A stretch of DNA of 64,000 nt from Desmodesmus armatus (lineage: Eukaryota > Chlorophyta > Chlorophyceae > Sphaeropleales > Scenedesmaceae): positions 151,536 to 215,535 of the forward strand of contig VIIQ02000712.1 of NCBI GenBank assembly GCA_007449985.2. The letters are read 5' to 3'. The notes below the pieces were generated by a model. The model made no database searches. It saw only the letters and a program-made list of their open reading frames with translations, and was not told the origin of the DNA. This document shows, piece by piece, positions 32,019 to 44,000 of this stretch. The translations under genes and the position numbers were made by a program. The stretch's first letter is position 1, and each line of letters begins with the position of its first letter.

Positions 32019-34316
32019 ATGGCCATCGACAAGCAGCAGCTTCACGTGCAGGCTTGCTCGCGTTTCACCGAGACCAGCATACATTTCCTTTCCTCTGAAA
32101 ATTCAATATCGACCCTACCCAGCTCCTCCCCAGAGCTGGACACAGAACAGCCTGGCACACCGGTGCGTGTGAGCTCATCAGGCAAAGCCTTTGCCGTCCT
32201 CACGCCGCAGTCCAGCCAAGAAGATGTCTCCACAGACGATATGTGCGCATCTCTTCAGCCGTTGCAGCGCGTGGGCGCATCTCCACCTTCAGCCAGGGTG
32301 CTTCAGCAGGAGGCAGAACAGAGGGCAGCAGCCCAGCAAACAGCAGCAGTCATCATTGCGTGCCTCACGTGGGTCGTCATTTCCTCGGCCACAATCCTCA
32401 TCAACAAGCACATCATGGTGGACCTCTCGTGAGTGTTGGATGTGTTTGGTCCGTTGACCCTGGGCCAGGGAGTGCAACAGCAGATGCATGCAAGCGTGTG
32501 TGCTCGGTTCCCAACAGTCAGTGAAAGCTAGCAATCATTCAGTTGTGCAGGCAATTCAGCTGCCCGCATCAGTCCTGTTGATTTGAGCAAGATGCAGTGT
32601 GGGGAGGATTCGACAGCAACAAACATAGCGCGATTAATAACTTGCGGGCCTTCCAGCAGCTGGGCAGCTGCATACTCTCCCACTTGTGCTGGCTTGTGGA
32701 AGGAGCAAGGGACCTGTAGCGACACTTTATACACTGCTTGTCCTAAACGCGTTGGGGCTCTGGAATATCAGCAGCCTGTCACTCAATCACGTGCGGCAGC
32801 ACCCCAAATTGGGCAGTGGTACTCTGCTGGAAACCGGTTTGGTTGCCGCAGCCTCTCATCCTCTCAAGCAGCTTCTCACAGCAGCTGCCTGCCACTGCCC
32901 TTTGCTATCCAGGTTCCACTTCCCCGCAGCTGTGAGCGCCCTCGGCATGTTTGGCACTACAGTAGCCAGCTTCCTGGTCTGCCGTGTGTTCAAGCTGGTG
33001 CCGTGCAAGGTCACCATCACTCCCTACTTTTTCTGGACGCGCATCATGACAACTGGGTTCCTCATCGCACTGAGCTTCCAGGCTGGCAACACAGCCTATC
33101 TGTACTTGTCAGGTGGGCAGTACATGGTGCAATGAGCCTGTGGGCAGCAGGCACGGGCATCAATAGGCAGTGTGTGCAGACGTAGCAGGCTGTCACACAC
33201 AACAGGCGTGCTCTGCTTTGGGGGCAGGGGGGCAAGTAGCCGTTGGGAATGTTGCCAGTTGATAGCTGCGTGCCAGCATGCCCACAAGCAATTCCTGGTG
33301 TGCCCACCGCCAGCACATGAGGTTTGAGAAGCACCCTTGCTGCCGCATTTGCTTGCAGCTGGCACTCATGATTCCTTACAGTGAAACCATGAGCTGTCGC
33401 TTGCGTGCCTGTCTTGCCTGTTTGTCTGTCGCTCGCTGCAGTTGCGTTTGTGCAGATGCTGAAAGCCTTCACGCCTGTCAGCACGATGCTGTCGAGCTTC
33501 ATGTTCGGCCTGGAGAAACCCTCCGCCAAGCTCATAGCAGCAGTAGGCTGCATCAGCCTAGGCGTGGTGGTGTCCTCCTTTGGCGAGGTCAACTTCAGCA
33601 CCTTTGGCGTACTGGCGATGCTTACCTCCATCGCGGCCGAGGGAGTTCGCACATGCTTGATGCAGCACATGCTGTCATCGAAACAGTTCCACCCGTTGGA
33701 GGCCTGGATGTACCTCGGCCCTGCTTGCATCATCTGGCTGCTGCTGCTGATCGGACTCGTCGAGGGTCAAGCCATCCGCGAGCAGCAGGCGCTCAGCATC
33801 GTGGCAGCGCACAAATGGTATTTCGCGTTCGCAGCCCTTGCTGGCTTCGCGGTCAACGCGCTTGCGATGATGGTGATCAAACTGGCGAGTGCGTTGACCC
33901 TCAAGGTGCTCGGCGTTTGCAAGGACGTCGGGCTCGTGACCTTTGGCGTTCTGCTTCTTGGAGAGAACGTCGCGCCTTTGCAGGTCGGAGGCTACAGCAT
34001 CGCACTGTGTGGCTTTGCAGCATACAACTACATCAAGGCTGTCACACCAGCTCCTGCACTCGACCTGCCCAAGGTCGGCAAAGGAAGCAAAGGGCTGTCC
34101 CGCCAGGACAGCGTCGTTTACCTCAGCAGTAGCGATGGCAGCGGCGATGGCGGGAAGAAGGGGCTCAGCACGGCGTCCAGCAGGACCAGCAGCATGAGCC
34201 ACTTGGCGCAGCAGCAGCAACAGTTCAAGATCGCGGCTTGCCACTCCTTCACGGATGCAACGCACCCCCTGCTCGCCCCAACTGTCCCCCGCATGCTTTG
34301 CGTCAAAAGCCATTGA
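32019..34316 (+). CDS. Membrane transporter of the TPT/DMT superfamily (sugar-phosphate/phosphate translocator-like)
   Basis: Exons 32019-32428, 32913-33112 and 33442-34316 join in phase to 494 residues. After a hydrophilic, Ser-rich N-terminal extension of about 110 residues come hydrophobic segments starting with AAVIIACLTWVVISSATILI and the KHIMVDLSFHFPAAVSALG motif, then NTAYLYLSVAFVQMLKAFTP, a hallmark of plant TPT-domain proteins, and LKVLGVCKDVGLVTFGVLLL near the end of the membrane core. Such proteins exchange phosphorylated sugars or nucleotide sugars across plastid, Golgi or other endomembranes; the substrate cannot be told from sequence. The C-terminal tail of about 80 residues is Ser/Gln-rich. 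The ATG at 32019 is the first in the long open exon; an earlier in-frame start exists, so the extension length is uncertain. Confidence 0.88.
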
Positions 34317-35033
34317 AGGTCTGCATTTGTGATGGTGCTCTCCCCTTGGGTGCATACATATCATGCTGTGAGGTTGGTTTCCTGGGCTTGACTGCCGCAG
34401 GGCAGTGTCCGCAAGATCAGGATGGTTGTTGGGTCATGTTGCTGACTCAGCATACCTCCTCAACTCAAATCGGATGGGTAGTAGTATTGCTTGAAGTCTT
34501 GACAGCAGCGAGACACACATTGGCACACTGCGGCTGCATGCATGTTGCCAAGACGGTGTGTGGCACACCTGTTGCCAAGTCTGGCTTGTTGTCCTTTGCC
34601 CGTGCGTGTGTGTGGTGAAGCTTTGACCAGCATTCGTTGGACAACTGCAGCACTCAGTGCTCAGGCTGAGGCTGGCAGTTTGGCATAGACAACCAATCCG
34701 ACAGGTTCACTCAGAGACCGTCTTTGATAAGACGGTATCAGCAGGCTGTTCTTGGAGACTCTTGCCTTGGAGATGATCGCCTTTGCCAGCAGCATTGGCG
34801 GCAGCTTGTAGCATCAGCAGGATGTGGTAGTACTTTGACTTGGCGCCAGCGCTTCCCTCACCCAAGGGTGGGTGATGAGCACCGCGCAGATTTAGGTTGG
34901 CCTGGGTGGTATGGATGGGGACTTCCCATCCCAGTCAGTTCCTGTATCGGTCGGACCTCAGCAGACAGTTATCGTGACAGCATGGCTGTGCCTTTGTGAG
35001 TAGGCGTGATTTCAGGCGTGATTTCATACCTGC

Positions 35034-35063
35034 CAGTGTGTATTGCAGCTGCAATACACACTG
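35034..35063. repeat. Perfect 30-bp palindrome
   Basis: cagtgtgtattgcag is followed directly by its exact reverse complement, with no loop. Confidence 0.95.
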
Positions 35064-35747
35064 CCGCAGCTTGACGTCAGACTAACAGCACTGTTTGAGG
35101 ACTTTGTATGCAGGATGCTTGACCACCAGCTTATCGGTACTGTCACCAGCATTTCGTCTTGACCACTGCGGCCCGGGGTGTGCAGTTTTCAGGGAAGCTC
35201 GGCTAACTAGGCCCGGGGGGCTCTTGCATTGTGGGTAGCGTGGGCCAAATGTGGTGCTCAGCACGGCTGTATGGGCTTGGGCGCCCGTTTACAAGGCCAC
35301 AATCTCGTTTGGTGCTCAGCAGGGTGTTCAGAGAGGCCTGACCGATGACCTTGACCATTCCAGCAGTTGTCACGACAAGGCCGTTCAGCAGTTGTCGCGC
35401 GCATGAACAGCATATTGCCAGTGGGACAGGGACCTCATTGAGAGAGGTACATCAACCCAGCAAGTGCCAGTGCACCAATTGGGCCACGTGGCCCGGACAG
35501 GCTGAATGTGCGGGTGCTGGCTGCAACCACATTCAACAGCGCATGATGACAGCTCAGCACCCACCGTATGAGCAGGTCAAGTGCCGCCTTTGCTGGCCAC
35601 GCTAGTCAGTACTGACGGGTTGCCTTGTGCAGCGATTGCAGCCAGGCTGCATGTGCCATTGACGGCGCCCCATCGATGCAGCAGATCAAACAGGTATTCT
35701 GAGTTGACGCCATGCAAGCCCGCAGCATTGAGGCAGGAGGTTGGTGC

Positions 35748-35769
35748 GGCAGTGCCACGTGGCACTGCC
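35748..35769. repeat. Perfect 22-bp palindrome
   Basis: ggcagtgccac meets its reverse complement at a cacgtg centre. A second small palindrome (gccagtgcactggc) overlaps its right edge. Confidence 0.95.
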
Positions 35770-37629
35770 AGTGCACTGGCAGGTTTTGTGGTCACGTGTG
35801 GCCCCTGCCACGGTGTGTTTTTGCGGCTTGGGCAAGCTCTGCTGGGCCTTTGTATGCCGTGTGTATGTTTGTTTGTGCCCAGCCTTGCCAGTAGTATGCC
35901 ACATGCGATGAGCCATGGCTCTGCCATCTGGCAATGGTGACTGCTTTTTGAAGGTGGTTTGCTGGGTGACTGGCCGCCAGTGCGCCTCAGGCTCACTTCA
36001 GTGCAGTGCTCATACTATCCGCAGTGCGCCATGATTGCGCCTTCCTGATTCCAATCATCAAACCGGGGTCGGACCCCCCCCCCAGCCACGTCAACTGCCC
36101 CTCTAAGGCATGGCATTCCATCGGGCAGTTGTCTTGAGCACTGTAGGCATTCCAAGTGTGACACTGACACTTCACCTCTTCAAGTTATCGTGCGCACCTG
36201 TGTCACCAATCTGTGGCAGCGCGGCTGTTTGTGTGTGCCCCGGGGCCGACTGTCAAATTTGCAGTAGTTGGGTTGCATGCATGTTTGTCTTCCTGCAGCC
36301 AGGGTTCTTCCTGTGGACTTTTCTGCCTTACTGTGATTTTGACACCTTGTGCGCGTCAGTATGCGCTGGGGCTATGTTTGGCTGAAGGGGTCTCCTAGTG
36401 CTGCAGTTCTTTTATGTGCTGCCGCAGCGCCCCCAGCTGCGGCTCTGCTGGCACCTTTGGGTTTGTTGCTGCCCCATGGCAGGTTTGACAAGTTTGCCAT
36501 CCAGGGATGCCAGGTGTGCTGGGGAAAGTGGGGAAGCACCGCCGGTGATTTGGGCCAAGGCGTTGCTTTCCCTACTTTTTTGCGCGTGTGCCAGTGCCTG
36601 CGTGTGCGTTCACTTTTGCATGGAGCGCTTACTTGTACAGTCACGTTTCACATGTACGTGAGGGGTTATTGTGCTGCCACACCAAGACTTTTGCCTTGCC
36701 TAGCACACCCCTGCCGTACCGGTATGGATGCCCCCTTGTGGGTGAAGCACACATGTTCGGCTGTTGACAGTGCAAGCGCAAAGGCAGACCAGACTGAGCA
36801 TATGCTTGCTGTAGAAGGCCGTCAGGGTCTGTGAACTTGCTTGTATGGGTGCCTGTGGAGGTGTACATAGGGGGAAAGACAGAGTGCTTGTCTCTGACAG
36901 CGCACAAGGTTTGTGTTGAGGTGTTTTGAACTGAATTGAATTGAGGAAGGACCCTGCTTGTGACCTAGCAACTGTGCGCGTATGCAGAAGCAGCCTTAGA
37001 AAGTGCAGCCTGGCATGTCCGGCCGTGCCATTTCACCTGGTGGCACCACATCTTGTGCAAGCCACACTGCTTGCTTGTATCAACCAGCAATCAATTAGTA
37101 GTATATCACGGACCGTTGTGGCATCAGCAGCAGGACAGCATCTCTTTCCTGCTCTTTTGAGCCCTGGCTGTCAGCTGTTTTGAGCCCTGGCTTTCAGTTT
37201 TGGAGAAAGCAGAGGCTCGAATGAGTTCTGGAGAAAGAAGAGGCGTGAAAAATATACGCTCTATTCTGATGCTCCTGCTGTCCTCACACGAATCCTTCAA
37301 ACGTGTCCATAGATCACCGTTCGGATCGTTGAAAACAACGGAAGCCCACAGCAGGACCTCTCGTTGAAGCTCTCTCTTCTGTTACTGCTTCACATCAATC
37401 TCACTGGTACCGGCTGGATATACTCAATACGTTCTGGACCTGCACGCTGATGAGGCTGGCAGACACGAGCAGCAGTAGCTGTTGCGGAGGCAGAGCAGTT
37501 CCAGCTGCCTAGCGGGGTCCAAGACTGCCATCTTGACAGAAGCTGGACTTTACAGAGGGCCCGAAAAGGAGGTTATCTTACCCTTCATAGGCCTTCGCCT
37601 GCCAGCCTTGAAGGGCGAGCTGCAGCAGC

Positions 37630-39262
37630 ATGGCTGTCCGGGTGCCCAACACAGAGATAGCACTGCCCATCATAGTTGGAACTGTAGCAATCCACTTAGG
37701 AAAGAAGGTGAGGAAGGGTGGTCAAACGCATGCAGCAGCCAGCAGATGCCTGGCTGTACAGGCTTCTACACATGCTTGAAGCTATCCATGTCAGCGCACG
37801 CCCCGTCTCCCATGTCTGGAGCTTCTGCCAAGTCTGCACGTGTCTGCCTGTGGCTGCTATGCAGACCACAGATCAGAAGACGCATCAGTGGACAGTCTAT
37901 GTGCGCAGCGCAAACAATGAGGATATCAGCCACATCGTGCCCAAGGTGTGAATGACTCCACAAGGCAGCAGCGCCCCACAGCACATACTCTGCAGCCAGT
38001 CAGGGCCCCCTCATGACCGTGCCTGCTGCTGCACTGTGTTTCCACAGCAGACATAGTAGCATTCAACCATGATGTAACAGTCAGGGTCTTGCCTTTGACT
38101 GTCCTTTGCAGCATGGATGACTGCAAAGACGCGCAGCACTGTGTGTCCATTGCATGATGTACTTCACCGTACTTTTGCGTGTGCACACCACCGTGCTTTT
38201 GGACTGTCTGTCCTCTCCAGGTCGTGTTCAAGCTGCATCCCAGCTTTGCACAGCCAGTAAGGCCCGTGGAGGGTCCATCCTTCGAGCTCACAGAGACGGG
38301 TTGGGGAGAGTTTGACATCCAAGTAGAGGTGAGCAACACACACACACACACTCGTACACTGGGCAGGGTGGATCGGAGATTGTTATCGCAGCACTGAACA
38401 GCGGTAGCATGCCGCAGCATCTGAAACCCGCAAAGCCCGCTGCGGCAGCAGTTGGTCAGCAGTCACGTTTGTGTTCAACACGCCATGATGAGGCAGACAC
38501 TGCTTCAATATCAACAATACAAAGCTCTTCATGGTGGAGTTCCTAAGTAACAGGTTACATCCATAGGCAAGCGAGCTGTCATTATGCTGTGCTGTGCTGT
38601 GCTGTGCTGTGCTCGACAGCTTCACTTTGCCCAGGACTCTGGTGAGAAGCCGATAGAGATCTTCCACAGGCTGAAGCTGTATGCAGATGACGACCCAACT
38701 GGACAGACCCGCAAGCCTGTGGTGTCGGTGAGTCCAAGGGCGATGCTGCTGTTGCTGGTGGGCAAGCATGACACTGACAGCTGTTATGACGCAACCTGGT
38801 TTGGCGCGGGAAGCTGCCTCCTTGCAATCTGTCTCTATCGCATCACCATGCCTGTGGCCCAAGCTATCGTAAGTCAAGAGTCCACTGCGATTGAGTGCGA
38901 CGCTGGGGTGTGTTTGACGTCCAGGGTCGGGAGTGCTTGGATTGCAATCTAAGGCGATGCACGCTAGGCACACCTTCTCAGCTTAGCTGCTTCCTTCCCT
39001 TGTCTTACAGGAGCTTTATGAGGAGATTGTGTTCAGCCAACCCTACCAAGGGTTCTACCAGCGTGTCATGGCAGCAGCCAGCCAGCCGCGGCCGCGTGCA
39101 CCCCTCAGCTGCGAGGCTCACATAAAGCCCCCGAGTGAGGCAGAGGAGCTGCAGCATATAAACGAGATGCGGCGAAAGGTGGCTGTGATGTCGGCGCAGC
39201 TACGCATGCAGCTGCAGCAGCAGCCGACGGACTCACCGACTGCCATGGGCATGCACATGTGA
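37630..39262 (+). CDS. YAF9: YEATS-domain protein, GAS41/YAF9 (TAF14) type
   Basis: Exons 37630-37707, 37865-37945, 38221-38328, 38620-38727 and 39011-39262 join in phase to 208 residues, close to the size of GAS41. The YEATS fold is read in order: [32 protein letters not shown], the signature [15 protein letters not shown], then [12 protein letters not shown]. Family members read acylated histone lysines through an aromatic pocket and are subunits of SWR1, NuA4 or related chromatin complexes in the nucleus. After the domain, [19 protein letters not shown] and a C-terminal helix ([20 protein letters not shown]) fit the coiled coil that docks GAS41 into its complex. The ATG at 37630 starts just before the first beta strand. 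The intron before exon 4 ends in a ctgtg pentamer run. Confidence 0.92.
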
Positions 39263-41082
39263 GCAGCAGCAGAAGCAACACAACCGTCTGCTGCAGCCCT
39301 TCCCACATCCTGGCTCAAAATGGCCTGGGTATGTTCCAAGAGCCTAGCACTGGCTGCCGGAACTGAGCACAGTCATGTGTGCATCGGTGTTTGCGTCCAA
39401 GCACCAACTTGAAAACAACAGAGAGGCTGTCTGTGACAGGTGCTGTTGTGTTTGTTGGTGTGGCTTAGATGGGGCTTTGTGGTTGTCGCACGATGCTGAT
39501 GATGCTCAGCACAGGGGCAGCGTTGGCCAATGGGCGTGCTCGTCTAGCAGTTGAAGGCCACAACAGGTGGGCCTCCTCATGTGCCCACTACCGCCAATGC
39601 ACTGTTCAAAAGTGCATTTCACCCTGGCGTCATCAAAGCCCAGAAGAGACGGTATGTGTAAAAGCAGAACTGGGCTTGCTCTGCACAGCAACTGGGCTTG
39701 CTCTGCACAGCAGGCGCTGGTTTGGCTGCTGCCGCACAGAGCGCTGCAATGCTCGTGTGAGAGGCATAGGTTGGTGTGTGTTGTGCTGGCGGTGATGCCT
39801 GCAGACGTGGGCATAATTGCAGCGCACGTACTATCCCGCCTTGCTGTCAAGTTATGGTGGCTCAGAGGCTGCCTCAGCTGCTGAAGCTGAAGCTCGGCAA
39901 ACACCCAGAGTGCTGTACGCAGCTGCTCAGTCAATGATGACTGAATGTGCTTATGCACTACGCCTGGCTGTGCTGGATTGTGTTGCGATGCTTTTGGTGT
40001 CAGCTATAGTAGCACCACCATCAAACCTCAATGTTTATCACATGTGCTGATATGAGTTGTACTCACAGTGTGCTGTGCAGCATGGGATGGTGCGACATCG
40101 CAACTAGCAGTGCCTTGTGCAGGCACATATTTATGCCTGGCAGCATCCATAAGGAGGCTGGCTGTCGGGGGCAAACAACACTCAATGAACATGCTTGGCA
40201 TAGAGCAACAATGCTGCAAATTTCCTGCTGCCAGCGCTGGTCACTCCCAACCGCTGGGCTCTACTCTGCATACCTCAGTCACATCCCGCACCCTGAGCTG
40301 CCACTATGCTCAACAGGACCTGTGACGGTACTTAACACATCACCTCTGCGAGACTGCCAACAGCCCGTGCTGGAAAATCCATAGCCACAAGGACCAAGCC
40401 CGACTATAGGGGCCAACATGTTTCCAGGGACATGCAGCTCTGCTCAACAACTGCCTAAATCAGCATTAGTGCCCGGTGGGTGCGACATGGCAACAGTCTG
40501 TCGATACAGTTGCCACGTTGCAGTACTCACAACACTTGGCAACAGCCTGGCTCAAAACAGTTGCCAAGCGCAGTCCAGCAACTATTCATGACTGGGTCAA
40601 GTAGCAGCTAGCTACATCCAGTGCTCAAGAGGACTTGCCTGTACGAGGGGACCTGGTTACCACCACAGAAAGCAAGTCCCCAAACCCATTTCTGGGCTTT
40701 TACGTACGCTAATCAAATCAAGAGGGTAGCCTGCAGCAGCACCTGTAGCAAATGCTGACGGCCCACAAGGAAATTTAGTATCTCAACTAAACAGGGCGTG
40801 GTATGCACCCATAATGTTCTGCCACACCCAGCCACCTGACACAAGCAGCAACCTCTCTGTGAGTGCACACTCTGCAAACCCGCACAAAAAACACTCAGTG
40901 CAATACTGTACCTTGGAACCACCAACCATGTTTCAGGCTATCCTGTCTGGCAAATGCACAGCCGTCATGTCAAGTACTGCACCTACAGGTCCCCATTGCC
41001 GCAAGCAGAAGAGCACAGTCCGGCGCCAGCTTGCTGCTTAACACATGGGCAGCAAGTGTGCCCTGCCTACTGTATGCGCTCC
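39263..41082. other. Convergent intergenic region between YEATS and crescerin genes
   Basis: Contains the 3' UTRs of both genes. TGTAA at 39657-39661 is a candidate poly(A) signal for the YEATS gene, about 400 nt past its stop. Around 40,490-40,570 the motif acagttgcca recurs. No coding region is supported. Confidence 0.45.
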
Positions 41083-44000
41083 CTAGCTGCGCACCGCCCC
41101 TCCAAACATGAGCTCCCGAGCACGCTGCTCCGTCGCGCTGCTGACATTAGCGGCTGCGCTCAGCACTGCTGTAGATCCCAACAGCGACCCCAGCAGGCCC
41201 ATGAGCTGCGCAGCTGCAGCTTTTGCATCGCCGCGAGCTTCCTGCACGAGCGAGAACGCCGCTGGCAGCAGCAAGCGCGTCAGCTGCGGCTGAGACTGAT
41301 GCAGCGCTGGCAGCACCATGCCAAGCTTCTCAATCACTGCGATCTTCGTCCGCACGCTGCCGTTGGAGACGGCTTGAGCCAGGCCCTGTATCAGCAGCTG
41401 AGGCTGTGGGGCAACCGCACTGGCGATGATGTTGAGTGCAGAGCTGGCGCAGCCGCGCAGCTTGTCGTTCGTACTGCCAAGGTTGGCTGTCAGTGCAGGC
41501 ATGAGGCTGGGCATGATCAGCACCACCCTCAGGCTGATGGCGTACACCACCTCACACAACACCTGCGCACACAAGCAGCAACAAGGCAGTCATCATCACC
41601 ACACACCAACAGCTATTGATGCACACATGCAGTATGCTGGTGGGAATATCTCGTAAATTATCACTCAGGAGGCTGATCGTGTGTCTTTTTTATGGGTGTG
41701 CAGGCGGGTACATTGTGGCTTGTAGCAGCAGTCGCTGGCCTGCATGAGCTAGTTGAGCTTCATTGCTCAATCATAGTCACATGTGCACCACAGGCTATGT
41801 GTCTGTTCCCCTAGAAAAACTACATGAGCTCACCTCCAGTGCCTTCTGATTGACCTTGGCATTGCCATCGTTGAGCCTCCCAGTCAGCGCCTGCAGCAAG
41901 CCCTCCAGTGCCGGGTTGGGCACCTCAGGCAGTGCTGGGCCCAACGCAGACAGGGCTCGCAGGGCATCCATGCGTGACCGCCAGTCCTTGCTGCACAGCT
42001 GCAGGCCCACCTGCCAGCAACCAACCAGCACAAGCAGGCACAGCCAAGCGGGTCAAAGCAGCTAAGTTCACTAGCATGCGTCCCAGACAATGGAGGATGA
42101 CGTCTCACATGGGATCTGTGCTTCGTACACATCCGGCTGCCTGCTGTGTCACGCAGACTGCCCACACCTGCCAAAACAACTGACTCCAAAAGACTTCTGC
42201 TACCATAGCATGTGCAAATTTGATGCCTCCACAGGCCTCAAAGCATCCCACAAGGCAGCCCGACCTGGTCAACAGCCTCCTGTAGCTCAGCACTCATGGG
42301 CCCAGGAGGCCCGGCAGGACAGCCGCCGCCCGACACCCTCCTGTCACCGCCACTCCTGCTGCCGACCCCACCCAGGCCTCCAGCACCTGCCCCACTGCTG
42401 CAAGGTGATGCAGATCCCAGCGCCCTGCCGCCCTCAGCAACTGCACTAGCAGTTGACCGTCGCCGCTGAGACCCACTGACAGTGGGACTACCAGGAGAGC
42501 CTGGCGACCCACTGGCTGCTGCCCCCGCCCCATGAACCTGCAAGCCAGCGGACATGCTGCTGCTGCTGTTGCCGCTGCCGCCGCTGAACAGCGCACGCCG
42601 CGCTGCGCCACCGCTGCCGCCGCTCGTGCTGCCGACGCTGCTGTACCCGGGCCGCTGGGCAGAGGCGGGGCCGTCGTAGCCGTAGCCCCCTGCTGCTGCG
42701 CCTGCTGCTGTGAGCATAGCTGGCGGTGCACTGAAGGGCGGCGCTGGCTGCAGTCCGGATGTGGGTGTGCTGCAGCCACTGGGCTGCCCACTGCGCGAAG
42801 CCAGGCGCGCACCTGCATGGGCACGGACCATACACAGCAGAGCCAGCCCGCTGTAAGCATGCTTGATGCAACCAACCAACAGGCGATAAGTTGCCAAAAG
42901 GACGAGGCTCAACCTGATCGTGCACACGGATGAACGGACACAGCTGGCCCGTGAACACTTCTTGCTCCCCTGGGGCGTGTTCAGACCATCTCGATTCATG
43001 CAACAGTTGTCGTGTCAGGGTGTGCTGCAAGAGTTGGAACCCATGTCACTGGGTGCACCCCACCCTGAACGTGTGGTGCGCGTGTCAGCAGTGTGGGCGA
43101 GGGCACAAGCCAGCTGATTAGGAGTGCTGACAGCATACCTGAGCCGGCGGCGTTGCGGTTGGCAGGAGGGGGTGGAGGTGCCGGCAGCTCCAGCACTTCC
43201 ACTACACGCCGATGGACGCCCTCTGGTGTGATACCTGTAACCAACACACCCATGCTGGTTAGCACTGCTGCACGATTTTGGGACAGTGCAAAGGACCACA
43301 CAGCTTCACCAGCACAGCTTCCAACACGGAGCACTACAACACATGTTGCAGTTGGGAGCACTAGAACACAAGTCACAATCGCACAGCTTCAGCACGGAGC
43401 ACTAGAACACAAGTTGCAGGGGCTGGACAATCGCACCAGTCACTCCTGCTGGTGACCGCAAACAATCTCCCGTACTTTTCTCAGCACATGCTGCCATGCC
43501 CTGACCCAATGACCTCAATCCCACCTGCCATGAGTCGGTCCATGTCTGGCCTGTTGCCCCGCAGTGCTGCCTTCACGCCCCACAGCAGCCGCTTCGCATA
43601 CGTGCGCGTGTCCAGAGAGCCGTCCTGCAGCATGCCGGCCGCAGTCCTGCAAGTGTAGCACATGCATTCGCGCGGAGGAGCAGCTCAACCATTGTAGTTG
43701 GTGGGCTCATCTTCTTCATGCCGGCTCTTGACATGAGAGGGGGCGGGATGTCACTGACTGACCACAACTCTTAGCAAGTACGGAGCCCTAGCACTAGGGA
43801 CCAGAGGTAACGCCGTTTCAACGGAGTCTGTGGCACTTTTGCCAGCTCCTGGCGGCAGCTTCTGCCAGCACCACACGTGGCTTTCTCACCAACACAACTG
43901 TGCCACTAAAGCAGCTTGTGCGCATCAGCGACGTGTACAGCACATAGATTGCCTGACAATGGAGTAGTTTGTGCTGTGTTTGCCGAGGTGCATCGCCTCT

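Larger units (their letters stand above)
34317..37629. other. Long region between transporter and YEATS gene
   Basis: Holds the transporter 3' UTR and, near 37,200-37,629, the YEATS 5' UTR. Two perfect palindromes lie near 35.0 and 35.75 kb. The open frames I read in between, up to about 160 codons, give Cys/Leu/Val-rich translations without domains, and I could not join any into a gene. Confidence 0.4.

Noticed and set aside
33675..34364. Minus-strand 229-codon frame opposite the transporter
   Set aside because: Shadow of the third transporter exon; the plus strand has the TPT motifs.
35581..35940. Plus-strand 119-codon frame in the gene-poor region
   Set aside because: Composition is ordinary for chance frames here and it overlaps a perfect palindrome; no support as a gene.
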